Positions 1 through 12,275 of a DNA stretch of 64,000 nucleotides are shown here, piece by piece; the stretch's first letter is position 1, and each line of letters starts with the position of its first letter. This DNA comes from Druceiella hillmani (lineage: Eukaryota > Arthropoda > Insecta > Lepidoptera > Hepialidae). The notes below the pieces were generated by a model. The model was not told where the DNA came from. It made no database searches and saw only the letters and a list, made by a program, of their open reading frames with translations. The position numbers and the translations under genes are program-made. The stretch lies in assembly GCA_039881145.1 (NCBI GenBank), contig JAYKKI010000029.1, forward strand, positions 26,330,001 through 26,394,000, given 5' to 3'.

Positions 1-1665
1 CAAAGGTCAAATTCCAATCGATCATATAAATTTGTTGAAGAAAAATATGGTCGGTCAACAGGCAATGTTTAAAATACCAAAAGAAAGTTCCGAGATAGTT
101 ACAAAAATTAGCTTTATGGTAGGAGAAGTCATTGCCAAGCGAAGCAAACCTCTAGCCGATGGAGAATTTGTCAAGGAATGCTTGGAAATATTCACATCTA
201 TAGCATGTCCGAAGCATAAAGCATTAGTTAAAAATACAAGCTTATCACATCAAACTATAGCAAGGATGATGATAGGTTCCAAGATATCGAATCATCTTTA
301 AAAACATAATTGAAGCGTGTCCGGAGCATAAAGCATTAGTTAAAAATACAAGCTTGTCACATCAAACTATAGCAAGGATGATGATAGGTTTCAAGATATG
401 GAATCATCTTTAAAAACATAATTAAAGAAATGCATTTTCTATACTTTCACTCTTGACGAAAGTACTGATATGTCAGATAAAGTGTAATTGGCAGTTTTTG
501 TAATAGGAGTAATATAAACTATACAGTGATCGAGGAATTGCTTGATTAGCGTTCAGCGAAAGATACAACCACAGGACAAAATATCTGCGAAGAAATAAAT
601 AGTTGCATGGAAAAATATGAGCTTCAAATAGAAAATCTATGCGGCTTAACTACAGATGGTGCACCAGCAATGACAGGAAGAGCAAACGGTTTTGTGGCAT
701 TAATGTGCAATAGCATCACACACACGATCATACAGCATAATTGTATTAGACATCAAGAACAGCTATGTGTAAAAGTACATGAGCTGAAACATGTGATGAA
801 TAAAATAGTGCAGACAGTTAATTTTATATGTGCAAGATGACTGAATCACAAACAGGTTCAGACTTTTCTGTCTGAGGTAGCTGCAGATCATGAAAGCATT
901 GTATACCTCAGTCATGTTCGCTCGCTTAACAGAGCAACAACACTGAAGTAATTTTATTCTTTGCTCAAAGAAGTAAAGATTTTTCTTGAAAAGAAAGGTC
1001 AAGATATTAGTTTTCTAATTGATGAGCAGTGTTTAGCTGATCTGGCTTTCCTATTTGACATAACTAAGTATCTCTCTGATATTAACCTAAAACTGCATGA
1101 AAAGATCACTTTACACACAGTTATGTTCAAGCTTTTATAAAAAAGCTCATATTATTGGAAAAACAAGTGAAACAAAAGCAGTTGGTACATTGGGAGACCT
1201 TATCTTCAATAGACAATGGACTTAGGCAAGTATGCGTCGTTATTACAAAAGTTGATGATGAATGAGTTTGAGGAGAGAATCATAGACATCAAATCACAAA
1301 TACCCAACCTGAAAGCATTGAAAGCCGAGTTAAACCTACAGTTGGAACTGTTGATATAAAAGCAATTCTCTCCTAAAAACAGCATATGATGGTTACTTTT
1401 CGAATGGACTAATTGAATTTTACAAAAAGTATATTAACCACAACCAATACCCAAATCTCAGAAAATTAGCTCTTCAATAAATTTCCTTATTTGGTATTAT
1501 ATACACGTGCGAACAGGTTTTTTCCTGCATGAAATATAACAAGTCAAAAACAAGATCATCTTTATCAGACACCCATCTTACAGGTATTCCGGGTATAGCC
1601 ACTTCTAAAATATCAGCTGACATAGATGCAGGGTGCAAACAAAAAAAATGTCAGACTTCTCATTA
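1..1665 (+). pseudogene. decayed hAT transposase (GTF2IRD2-like type)
   Basis: Fragments in several plus-strand frames together cover most of a hAT transposase. Residues encoded at 32-301 match the N-terminal part (KCLEIF-like and SLSHQTIARM stretches). Frame 607-840 carries the catalytic-core signature LTTDGAPAMTGRANGFVAL followed by a HQEQLCVKVHELKHVMN stretch. The C-terminal hAT dimerisation region is seen at about 1478-1665 (LFGIIYTCEQVFSCMKYNKS, then SLSDTHLTGI). Stops and frameshifts separate all blocks, for example at 298-300, 838-840 and around 1137, so no working transposase can be made. Family assignment rests on recalled motifs; a relation to other C2H2-BED hAT groups is possible. 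Confidence 0.75.
203..426 (+). repeat. 112-bp tandem duplication inside the hAT pseudogene
   Basis: Two head-to-tail copies, 203-314 and 315-426, differ at only a few bases (for example gcatgtccgaag against gcgtgtccggag). Each spans the coding segment for HKALVKNTSLSHQTIARMM. The duplication breaks the reading frame, because 112 is not a multiple of three, and must have arisen after the coding region had been laid down. Confidence 0.9.
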
Positions 1666-1839
1666 GTGTGATAATTTGTAAACCTGAGGCTTTCTTGTTT
1701 TTAATAAATCATTCATGTTGAAAAATTGAAATGAATGTTTCTTTACATTTAAAGTTCACTATGCATTTGGTCCACTATGATTTCAAAAATAATAAACCTG
1801 GCCCTCCACACAATTATGTTGGATACCCCTGCCCTAGGG

Positions 1840-3030
1840 TTTTACATTTTATATTACTCATTTCACATTTCATATCCTACAATGAACGTTTTCTTTACCA
1901 AAGGGTTTTGTTTTGCACTTTACACTTTACATTCCACCCTTTACATTACTTAATGCTTTAGCCTTACATCTTTAAATACAGAATACCTAAGTTACTTTAG
2001 AACCTTGCTCATTAAAGTTGAATATACGCAGAACTGTATATTTTTCATCAAATCTTATTGAGCCTATGAAGTAAGTTTTCTATCTAATCACATATCTACA
2101 ATGTTTTCATCAATCAATTGCACTACCATACTAGACCATACTAGACAGGTAATATTTATTATTCACTGGTTTAAAACCTTATACATGAAAACTACTGATC
2201 ACACATGGTGGTTTATGGTCGACATTCATAAAAACAAAATTGGTCAGCAATAAAAATACTGAGATCTCTTCTACTTTGTTCTAGCTTCTTCATAATTAAT
2301 TTATGCAAAAAGACATACCATTTGCATTCATTGCAAACAAACATTGATAAATGTTTAAGAGGAAAACATTTATACTTCACTAAGAGATAAGTGATTTTTA
2401 ATTTTTTCTGTAAAATTGACAATGTTCACAATACGTTAATGAATATAAAAATCACAGTGATAATTGTCCTAAATGTTATTACAAAACATTCAATTCAGTG
2501 TAATATATGAATACATGTGTTTTAAAAAAAATAACTATCATAGTACCATTTATTTCATTTTATATATTATCTACATTAAAATGCTCAATGAGACATTATT
2601 TCAGCCAATATATGTAGACTCTAAACCCAAGTTTGGCATATTGAGATAATAAGAGTGATATGGACAGCCTATAACAATTTATTCTTCACCTGATATTATA
2701 AATAATATTTGTTATATAAAGAAACTATTTTGAGTGCGTTTAATATGCCAGGTATTGATTTATAATAAAGTTCAGACAAATAACTATGTTGTGTACCTTT
2801 TAAATTGGTAAACAGTTAACATTACTCTAGCTAATACTGTACTGATGAAACTGCTCTTGACACCCCAATTCTTTCTTTCATTGACATACATTTTGTTCTG
2901 GATAACGCTTTTGTAAGTATGTCCGCTAATAATTAATTGTACTTACATAATTCAAACCTACAGTATTTCTCTACCATAGACTACACAGGAAGGGGCGACA
3001 TTACAATAACCAAAAATAAACGGTTTTGAG
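1840..3030. other. AT-rich stretch, no gene seen
   Basis: Short open frames only, none resembling a known protein. I see no repeat array or strong hairpin here. Confidence 0.6.
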
Positions 3031-3039
3031 ATAAAACTT

Positions 3040-3715
3040 TTGTTTTGTGCAGTGATTTTCGACAAATTTTACTGGTTGTTCCACATGAATCACATGCAAT
3101 GTTACTTGAAAATTGTGTTGCAAGATGGAATGAGTTTACTATGTTTCACCATGTCACTTTAATATATGAGGGCTTCACAACAAATTTTGAGTTAGTTGAA
3201 TTTTTACAAAAATTGGTAACGTCAAAACAAGGTAATTTCCACAATTTGATGAAAATGTTATTGAAATACTGCAGCAATTAGTTGGCTTTCAAAATAATAT
3301 AATTAATTGGCAGAAAAAATTTTAACAAGACATTGAAATTCAATAGTTTCAGTACCACAAAATGGGAGTTGCCATTTTTTATAAAAAATAAGACTTTAAT
3401 AAATAATGTTAGACTCAATTGCATGCCACGTGAAGCAAAAAGTTATCACAACTATAATGAAATCATTTGTGATACTGATAATGAAAGCAATAATTATCCA
3501 GTAGAGTTGTTGAATTCTCTGTCTGTTAGTGCCACTACATAAGTTAGAATTAAAGGTTGATTGTATTGTTCTTCTCATTAGATATTTAAATACAAAGGAA
3601 GAATTACTTAACAGAACAAGAATGTGTGTCAAATGTTTACATAAAAATGTTATTGATTGCGAAGATTTAATTAGAATCCCACGAAATAAGTGAATTTTGA
3701 TTTTGCGTATATATT
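3040..3715 (+). pseudogene. Helitron helicase (PIF1-like) C-terminal relic
   Basis: Two overlapping plus-strand frames read as the PIF1-like helicase of the Helitron Rep/Hel protein. The block at 3045-3200 starts DFRQILLVVPHES, matching the GGDFRQ(V/I)LPVVP helicase motif, followed by ENCVARWNEF. The block at 3420-3545 reads CMPREAKSYHNYNEIICDTD then ESNNYPVELLNSL, the conserved segment after the helicase motifs. Frame 3545-3690 continues with LKVDCIVLLIRYLNTKEELL and TRMCVKCLHKNVIDCEDL. Stops and frameshifts part the blocks. Helitrons move by rolling-circle replication; no CTRR end or terminal hairpin was identified, so the element limits are unknown. Confidence 0.8.
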
Positions 3716-5249
3716 TGACTTATTCTATATATTTTACTGTTTGAGTTTCAATAAAATTTACATCTATCATTGCGATAAAATATTAGTGTACGTTATTGAA
3801 TATTACAAAATATTCAAACAAGGAATGTGGAAGAAAATTATGATATCCTCATGTTGAAAGCCTGTTGACAGTTGAGATAGAAATGAATGTGAGTTCGTAT
3901 AAATTATAAGAAAAATGTGGGACGCAAAGAGATCCGATCTCATACATTGTGACATAGAAATTGCACATAATTTTTAAAATAGTATGACTGTAAGAGGTTT
4001 GGATTCCTGAAAGCCAAATGTATTTTGAGCATATTCTATTACATTTTTCTATTGATTTCTTTAAAAAAATATATGAAAGAAGACTATCTTCATATTGCAC
4101 CTTATCCATATCTCTCACTGTATTATTTTTGTTTTGTGAAATTTACTGCGATTTGCGTCTGATAACTTGATTTTCGGAGTTTAGGCATTGCATATCCTTA
4201 ACTGAGTAGTAGAGGTAGTGGTTAGTGTTTATATAACTTATATTAAAAAAATATAAAAATACATTGAAATTAATAATAAGGTAAAATTCAATAATAACTC
4301 GGCTAAAATAATGATAAAAATGATGATAAAACGACAAATAATGATAAAAATGGAAATAATAACTAATGTTGTTAAATGGCAAAATAATTTCGAGAGTTGA
4401 GAAGAAATGTTAGAAAGGCTGCAGACAGTTTCATTAAACAAATTTCAGTGACAAGTTGTGGGGCTCACTTCGAATTTGATTCCATGTTTTTAAATTAGTT
4501 ATTCAGGATTTTGATGAAAATCTGTTATTCGATGTTTCATCAGTATCTACAGTAAAAAATAATCTAAAGTTTCATTAAATAATAGTGGAATAAATATGCT
4601 TTATAACCTGAGATTTTTTTTTGAGTTGAGAATTATCTTGAGACAATTTGCGTATGGAAATTGAAAACATAAATGGAAAGAATCTCATGCACCGCATGTA
4701 ATTGTTGTAATTTGTGTGTTTATATGACTCCCATCTAGATAGATAGGTACCAAAATTGCACGTTTTTAGTATATTTTGTCTCAAGTTCCACTAAATATAT
4801 GAAATATCATTAAAAATCTTACAATTTGACTTGTTCACTTACACCCAGATTTGATTTGTTACATAATAATTAAAGATGTATACTACATACATGGGGAAAA
4901 TTTTAACAAAAACACGTAAAATACTATACCGACAGTATATAGTTTTTCCAAGTATGCGGTAAGTCTTTACCAATTCCTTATGAGTGTTTTCCTTTTAAGG
5001 CTAAAGTTTTACTCACCAGTTAACATCTGATCAAAGTATCTAAAAAAAGATCTTCCTTTTTTTTACGAAACAAGTGATATAATTTGTGCCCATTTAGAAC
5101 CATAAAATGACCACCGCCATAACTTATTTACTAAAATTATACCATAACTTATTTACTTTGTGCTCATACTACCACAAATGTTAAGATATTGAAAAATTTC
5201 CACATGCTCTCTGGGGTTAGATAATAAAAGAATTCTATTTTTCTAGAAT
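3716..5249. other. AT-rich stretch, no gene seen
   Basis: No coding similarity recognised on either strand. A short direct repeat of ccataacttatttact lies near 5117-5160 with a spacing of about 27 bp. Confidence 0.6.
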
Positions 5250-6180
5250 TTACTTATAATTCCAAAAAGGTCCCTTTAGGCCCATCGAAGTAACTACTGA
5301 TAAAAATGTTCTTGCTGTTAAAAATCTGATTATGGAAGACCGTCTAATTACATATTGCCAGATAGAATATTTACTGAAGTTAAGTGCACTAACCATTCAC
5401 TAAATTCTGCATAAAGAATTAAAAGTTAGAAAATTTTTTTACTCTGTGTACCACATTTCATGACTGACATTTTAAAGGAGCAGAAGTTATAATGAGGTAA
5501 AATGCAAACAAATGCTTAAAAAATTTGATGACAGCCACTCCAGCGACATTAATTCAATCATCAAATGTGATTAAATTTATATATATTAATACGAAGTTCT
5601 CACTATATCTTTGACCAAATTGTGGGGATATGAAGATGAGGAATAGCTAACATTAGTGAAACAAGCTTGGTCTATTAAAAAACGAATGGTTGGGTTTTTT
5701 CAGTACAACAATGATTTTGGCTACTATTACCTTAGAGACAGTCATAGCATCCTGGTTCATAAATGAAGTTCTCCTAAAAGTTTTCGAAACCTTAAAAAAT
5801 GAGTGCCCAAATTCAAGACTCGATACTTGGTTCTTTCTTTACTATAATGCTCCAGCACATTAAGCCGGCTCTATAACCACATTCGAGGAATCTAAAATAA
5901 AAATACTCAGTCATCCTCCTTATAGCCCAGACTTGGTGTTATGCAATTTTATTTTGTTCTCCTACATAATAAAACAGTTAAAAGGGCGAAAGTTTTCCCA
6001 CAACCCAGAATTACTAGGAGCACTTGAAGAAATTTTTGATAATGTTCTTCAATTCTTTTGGAATAAGACCTTGGTTTAAACGTATGAAGGTTTGAATATC
6101 TGCTAAGGGTGATTACTTGGAAAAAAATTAAATACCCAATGAGTATGACAAAATGTATCTAGTGACCTATGTATAATTAT
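5250..6180 (+). pseudogene. mariner transposase relic
   Basis: Plus-strand frames spell a mariner-family transposase in pieces. About 5290-5430 gives a KNVLAVKNLIMEDRLITYCQ-like stretch followed by LHKELKVRKFF, which is the helix-turn-helix region of irritans-type mariners. About 5820-5990 gives the DDE core: WFFLYYNAPAH, where mariners usually have HDNAPAH, then ILSHPPYSPDLVLCNFILF with the third acidic residue in YSPDL. About 5970-6070 gives LKGRKFSHNPELLGALEEIF. Stops occur in the core (TAA after NAPAH) and frames shift. Asp is replaced by Tyr-Asn at the second catalytic site, so the enzyme is dead. The 3' end appears to coincide with the palindrome at 6156-6197. Confidence 0.8.
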
Positions 6181-6197
6181 ACATAGGTCACTAGATA
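6156..6197. repeat. perfect 42-bp palindrome at a mariner end
   Basis: Bases 6156-6176 are the exact reverse complement of 6177-6197, with no loop. Similarity continues outward imperfectly (tacattttgtcata on one arm against taaattttggctata on the other). This is what two mariner terminal inverted repeats would look like if joined end to end across a TA-rich site. The left arm is the 3' end of the relic at 5250-6180; nothing coding follows the right arm. Confidence 0.9.
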
Positions 6198-6939
6198 AAT
6201 TTTGGCTATATTTTATACAAAATGTTTTTTTCCTTACTTTACGGAAATTCCATAATCATTCCATATTACATAATTCACTGTCATATCAATATATACACAA
6301 AAAATTATAAACTTTTCTTTAAATTCAGTTAAAAAGTTCTAAAATAAGCTGTACACCAAGCAAAGCTAAATTTGCGGTTGTATGCAGACAGCCATGTGAC
6401 TGACAATGTAGTTTTATTTAGTTGCAATAGATGACGCAAATGAATTGGCTTTGCAATTTCTTTTTGACTTAATGTCCCTTTGACCGTATCTTGATATTTA
6501 GATCAATATTTAAAATAAATGTATTGCAGAAAATGAAAAACAAAGAGTCATCTCTTAGTAAATAAAAAAAAATATTTCCTATTTCACAATCTTCAGTCAC
6601 ATCGTAGTTATGTGCTTTTACATAACATCAGGTTTAAATAAAATTACGAAATTGATCTCGAAAAGATATTTATTATAACATAAAAATTATATATAAAAAT
6701 AATTATGTAACAATTTTATTCAAGCTAAATGATTTAAATATGATGAATAATGTTTTTCTAAACTTAAATGAAAAAGGAAAATATCAGAATTTATTTGATC
6801 TAAAAAAATGTTCATTTAGTAAAGAAATTTGTGCATATCTGTGCAGTTTGGTAGGTGGATTTATTAATCCACATATCAAATTACACTCAATTATTGAGGT
6901 TGGGCAGTAGTAACAGTTACCTAATATTCTTCTTCTAGT
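6198..6939. other. AT-rich stretch, no gene seen
   Basis: It may include the non-coding remainder of a second mariner copy that starts at 6177, but no transposase similarity is visible. Confidence 0.5.
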
Positions 6940-7935
6940 CGTCACTCCTTTGTCAGAGTGGTTGTGGTCTCGATGATGATATACATGGTTGGTTTTTGTT
7001 TCTCTTGAATTGGATGGCTGCTTTAATGATATGTTTCCACTTCATTTGATTGGTATAGTTTTCAGAACATTCTGTAATGCTGGTTTCTGTTGCCGTCTTT
7101 ATCAGGTCCGTCCAATGGGTTGGAAATCCCTTCCGAAATCTTTTGCCTTCAATCTGTCCCTGCACCACTAGATGTTCCACTGAAATTTGCTTCTCAATTC
7201 CTTTATAATGGAGACATTGGTTTGAAAAGCAGTCCAAGGAATTTTTAACATACTATTCTGGCACCACATTTTCATTGCATCGATTTTGCGATAGTCTTTT
7301 AATCTGACGACCCAGTTTTCTGGTTGGTATGGAACAATTGGAAAAACGAGACAGTACATTAGTCGAATTTTTGGTTATTCGTTTGTCCTTCCAAATCTTA
7401 TCCATCTTCCCGATAGCAGATTTTGTGATGGCACAGTGTTTTCTGATTTTTTCTTTGCACCCTCAAAAGTTGAATACAGACGAACAGAAGTAAACATAAC
7501 TTTGAACCATTTCGTAGTTAGCAATGTTGGATGGGTTTATTGTCATATGCTCTGACCTGTCAACTATCATAATTTTCGTCTTTTCTCTATTAATAATGAG
7601 TTCAAAAATGAGAATAGTCATTTCTAGTTGATATAGGAGCGCTTTTATCTCCCCTTCACTTCCCACTGATACCCTCTACTCAAGTCCTTCAGGACAATCC
7701 ACATAATGTACTCAATGTAGATATTAAATAATAGCGGTAAGTGCATACACCCATGTTGAACGCCGGCCTCTGTTCTAAAGCTCTCAGAGTCAACTTCTTC
7801 CTTTTGGACCGCTGTTGTTTCTTCTGTATGAAGTGATTTGATAAGTTTTATGGGGTATTTCGGTACACCAATCTTTGAGAGTATTTGCCAGAGTCTTTCC
7901 CATTTAATAGTTATCTAATGTTATGAATATTTTGA
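6940..7935 (-). pseudogene. non-LTR retrotransposon reverse transcriptase fragment
   Basis: Read on the minus strand from 7935 downward, the fragment shows the later part of a LINE reverse transcriptase. The B motif appears near 7800-7680 as EAGVQHGC then LLFNIYIEYIM. The frame at 7666-7463 carries LIINREKTKIMIVDRSEH and NYEMVQSYVYFCS, the segment after the catalytic YADD that usually reads SYVYLGS. Frame 7359-7168 has MLKIPWTAFQTNVSIIKEL, and 7237-6953 has LVVQGQIEGKRFRKGF, both typical of the C-terminal region. The YADD box itself is not recognisable, and the three frames are offset. The upstream endonuclease half is absent, as in a 5'-truncated insertion. Confidence 0.8.
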
Positions 7936-8898
7936 ATTTGCCAAAAAAAGGTCTTATATATTTCATATTGGTATTATATTTCAATATATTTTAAATTGTT
8001 TGATATACAATTATTATAAAAGGGTAAATTATATATTTGTATTATTATAATTTATTCTTGGAAAGATTTTGATGAAGTAATTGTGGCCATAAATAAATGA
8101 GTAAAGGATTTAAATGATGAACACCATTAGTAAATCAATATTAAAAAATTATATTGATAGTCATTCATATATCAATGACAAAAATTTATCAGTCCGGTCA
8201 TCGTTTGTATTAACAAAGGTTTTGCTAATGACCACAACATTGTGCCTGTACTATGGTTCACACAAAATGGAATACAGCTTACACTAGAAAGAAGTATTTA
8301 TTTGTTGTCATCCTGTCTTTCCTCTTAGTTCTTGTTAAAGAGAGATTGCCACTAATTTTGTTTTTCAAAATTTCAGGAACTTTCATATTAGCCAACTTAT
8401 AGATTACATACAATAAATATGATTATTTAACCAATCGTCATTTTTCATTGTTTCAAACTCTTTACTGTCCACCTGACTTTGTTACCTTTTACCCATTTGT
8501 TGTTATTGAAATTTAATACTTTTAGTAACATTTAAGACATGCTTAGATAATATATCTTCCCTTAATATTTATCTCATAGTGTACTGATATTATCACAAAG
8601 TAAATGTTCATTTAGTTGCTTCGTAAAGTGAAACTTTATAAATAGGTACTCATATGCCACGAATAACATGGGACTTATAGAAACATGTTGGAACAATTTC
8701 TTTTTGGAGACTCTTCTATTGGTGTATTCCTTTTCAAATTCAGATTTGGTTCCTGGAGTACAGTTCTTAAGCCTTAGGGCTTTCATCTAGATTACATATT
8801 GCTTTCATTCTTTGGAGACCTGATATAAAGAGAATATTAAACAACTTAACATCGCAAATCATCAAAAATTAAGATATTCTAGGGTGCTAGTTCTCATA
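7936..8898. other. AT-rich stretch, no gene seen
   Basis: No recognisable coding region or repeat array on either strand. Confidence 0.6.
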
Positions 8899-10223
8899 TA
8901 CAGGTTGTCCAGTGGCAGATTTCAATGTTTGAAAAATTGTAAAAAAAAAACTACACCTCTAATACAAAGTAGGTTTATTTTAACTTTATAACAACAAATG
9001 CGGATTTCATTTTTTAAAAACCACGTTTTCCAAATGGCGGCCATCGAGTCTGACACACTCTTTGAGTCTAGCACGCATGTTTTCAAAAATGCATTTGCAG
9101 AGCGACTGGGGTATCCTACTGACTTCGGCTCGAATATTTTCTTTAAGTTGTGTCACAGTGCTTGGATTTGTTTTGTAAACAACGGATTTTAAGTATCCCC
9201 ATTAGAAACAGTCACATGAGCCTAAATCGGGTGACCTAGGTGGCCACGGTACGGTACCGTTTCGGGATATGTTTTTATCTGCAAATAACTGCCGCATTGC
9301 ATTCATGGACACATTAGCAGTGTGAGCTGTGGCTCCGTCCTGCTAGAACCATTTGTTTTGGTTGAAGGATGGACTATTCTGTAGTTCTACTCTGAAAAGG
9401 TCATTTAACATCTGGGCATATCTCTCTTAATTCACAGTTACAGTTTGGCCACGTTGATTTTCAAAGAAATAAGGCCCTATGATTGCAGATGCAGACATGG
9501 CACACCAGACTGTTACTTTAGGCTTATGTAAAGGCTCTTGATGCATTTGTCTTGGGTTGTGGACATCCCAGTAACGAAAGTTCTGCTTATTCACATATCC
9601 TCCAATGTGAAAGTGAGCTTCGTTACTAAAGAATATGTTGTCCATCCGGGTAGCAGTACGAAATCTTAACAACATCACCTCCGCGTAAGCTTTTCTTAAT
9701 TCAAAGTCAGAATCGTGTAAATCTTGAACAATTTGAATTTTATATGGATGGAACTTGAGCTTTTTTCGCATTATTACCTGTAAAGTTGATTGCAGAATTC
9801 CCAATATCGATGAACGTGTACGCAGTGATAAACGGGGATTTTCAACGACAGAAAACATAACACGCTCGACATTTTCATCCGTGGCTACCAATGGTGTAGG
9901 TCCTGGCCTGGGCCTATTTAATGTTGATCCTGTAGCTCTGAACCTTGCTACCCATGACTGAATGAGGTTAATCGATGGTCCATCACGTAATCAACGAATA
10001 CTGTAACGATTATTAAATCGATGGTGTGCTACAGACAGCGAAAATCCACTCGAAATGTACGCCTCGACGGCAAAAGTGCAGTGCTCTCCTCTCCACTGTT
10101 CCATGGCTACTAAAACATCTGCACCGCTTGCGCTTCTAACGATGCCCCCCGCGCCCCTCTTATGTGTTGCGTTCAGAAAATATGTTTGTTCAAACTTTGA
10201 AATCTGCCAATGGACATCCTGTA
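8899..10223 (-). mobile_element. complete Tc1/mariner-type transposon, inactivated
   Basis: The element is 1,325 bp with matched ends. The left end begins TACAGGTTGTCCAGTGGCAG and the right end, read on the minus strand, begins TACAGGATGTCCATTGGCAG; similarity runs on for about 38 bp. TA dinucleotides at 8897-8898 and 10224-10225 are the expected target duplication. One transposase frame (10104-9007, minus strand) fills the inside. The element is full length but its gene is broken by four stop codons. Confidence 0.93.
9007..10104 (-). pseudogene. Tc1/mariner DDE transposase, four nonsense codons
   Basis: The minus-strand frame from ATG at 10104 to TGA at 9007 is 365 codons with no frameshift, the usual length for this insect transposase family. 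It starts MEQWRGEHCTFAVEAYISSG, has a TGSTLNRPRPGP linker, then LKFHPYKIQIVQDL, FSNEAHFHIGGYVNKQNFRY and KVTVWCAMSASAIIGPYFFE. The DDE core ends in QDGATAHTA and PPRSPDL. In-frame stops lie at 9991-9993 (TGA), 9427-9429 (TAA), 9343-9345 (TAG) and 9202-9204 (TAA). The first catalytic residue, Asp in the usual SDEAHF box, is Asn (AAC). Thirty-six residues separate the second and third catalytic Asp. Confidence 0.93.
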
Positions 10224-10225
10224 TA

Positions 10226-12275
10226 AACAATTTATTAATATATATACAAATTAATATTCACCAAAAATCTATAATTCGATCAAGTTTCAAGATGAGAGAG
10301 TAACAAGATAGTTTGTTTTTGTATGCGTATTCTGTTAATAGATTCATTTACATAATCAAAAAGGCACATAAATTTAGAAGCATTTAAAAAAAATAATAAT
10401 ACATAATAAGGTCATGAAATAGATTTCATTGCTAGCATCATGTCACTAGTGCTTACAAAATATGTGCAAAATTGATTATATACTTGTTTAACTTACATAA
10501 TTTGACCATGAATATAGGCGAATAAATATATAACGTTATATTTGTATGTTATTTAATAACTCACAAGGAAAGTATTTAATAAAAGAGAAATTTTTATGAT
10601 TATTATACAAAAGCAGGGTATGAAAAGATACATTATTATACAAAAGCAGGGTATGAAAAGATTTACACGACACTTACGCATGAAAAGATATCCAAGGTGT
10701 TTTCTAGGCATCCAAATTCGTACAACCCTAGCACAACAGTTCTAAAAAAGCCTGTATGTATTGCATCTAAAAAACCAAAAATGTTTTTCAGAACATGGAA
10801 TCAGTTTTGTTTAGACTAGCCAGAAACGAATGAATCTATAAAATGGCAACCAATAATTAAATGAGCACGCAGTATGGTGAGTGATTTGTCTGAGGTAAAA
10901 CACAAAGGATCCGTACAATTTATTGCTGTCCCTTTTTGGTATATTGCATCCTATAATGTTTAGAAGAGAAATAATATTACATTATTTCAGCAATTCTGGT
11001 TCATCCTTTTTTTTTTTTTTCTCTAAAATGCTTCACATCCTCTTCTTCTTTAATACTGTATGTTTGACCGAAACTCAGTTTATCAGCTGAAGCTAAAGGA
11101 TTTAGGAATTTAAATTAAGCAGTTAAGCTTTGAGCTTTCAGTTGGAAATAATTTAAATAAATTGAAATTTTTTAATAATGGACTCTATTTTCTTTATAAA
11201 TTAATATTAATTATTTTAATTTTAATTACTATAAATTAATGTTAATTATTATGACAATAAGTATTTTCTTCATGCAGTCTAGCTAAATGTTAATATTTAA
11301 CAAAAATGAAATATGCTGAGAAACATATTTGATTTTTTATTCCTAATTACTGCAAGTATTAAAAAAACAATACAATAATTATTTACAATCTCAGTCAGAT
11401 TTAGTCTCTTGCATCAAATTAATGTGCAGAACAAGGTCATTTTTATGGCTGTAAATGGTCAAAGTTGAGGCTTTATACGGACGTTACTTACCAGTAATAT
11501 GTGCTTACTTTAAAATAGAGTTAAATAGTTAATTTGCTGATGGACTGATGTAGGGATGCAATAAGCGATTTGAAGGATTAGTGCAATAAATAATTGAGGG
11601 GTTTAGAAGGAAAGTGCACAATTAGATTGAATTGTGTCTATTTATTATCACGTACCATACCACTTGGAAAAATAAAATCATTACTAAGCAGAACGGGAAA
11701 ATGTTATATAAGTTATATGCGTTTGATAATGTTCAAAAATTACACTCAAGGCAAAACTGAATTTTGATAATGTTACGTCTTTATCAAAGATGAATATTAT
11801 CACTTAACAGATGAAAATAATAATTTTTTGACAAGGACAGACCTCTACACTTGGTTATAGACAATACTTTGTTATTCTAAAATTAAAATGTCGAGCTTTC
11901 GATTTGTTACTTATATTGGAATTTGTATCACTGCACCTTGGCGTAGAATACGAGTTTAGAAAATGTTATAAGCAAATATACAAAAGAAGCTGTCAAAAGA
12001 GTTGTTGTTAATAGCAGTGACAATGTCATTATACTCGCGGTTGATGGAAACTATGTAAAGGCATATTGTTCATTATGATATACTTTCACACAATTAATTT
12101 CTCTCATTTTCAATGTTTTGAAAGTAAAATATTTTTGGTAAATGTGAAAAAACCCTACTATTTCCGAGATGTTTTGTCATAAAATCACTTCAATATATTT
12201 AATAAATTAAATTCTATTACTCTCAGAAAAAGGAAACTTTAAAAACTATCAGAAAACACTTTTTCACAGCTAAAT
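10226..12275. other. AT-rich stretch, no gene seen
   Basis: Holds a 33-bp direct repeat (10600-10664), a T-run near 11007-11020 and imperfect AATTAATATT-type repeats near 11200-11250. No coding similarity was recognised. Confidence 0.6.
10600..10664. repeat. 33-bp tandem duplication
   Basis: The segment attattatacaaaagcagg followed by gtatgaaaagat occurs twice with a 33-bp period. A third, partial tgaaaagata occurs at about 10681. Confidence 0.85.

Larger units (their letters stand above)
1..1831 (+). mobile_element. hAT-superfamily DNA transposon, 5' end outside the window
   Basis: The stretch holds a decayed hAT transposase and ends in a hAT-type terminal inverted repeat. Read on the minus strand, the end at 1831 starts CAGGGGTATCCAACAT, which fits the hAT terminus pattern CAGNGNT...CAAC. 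The next eight bases, 1832-1839 (ccctaggg), are a candidate 8-bp target-site duplication; the matching copy would lie left of the window. The transposase resembles the hAT group from which vertebrate GTF2IRD2 took its C-terminal half. The element looks old and immobile. Confidence 0.75.

Noticed and set aside
5190..7935. One large composite element joining the mariner relic and the LINE fragment
   Set aside because: Different strands and classes, with about 750 bp of plain AT-rich DNA between; no shared ends.
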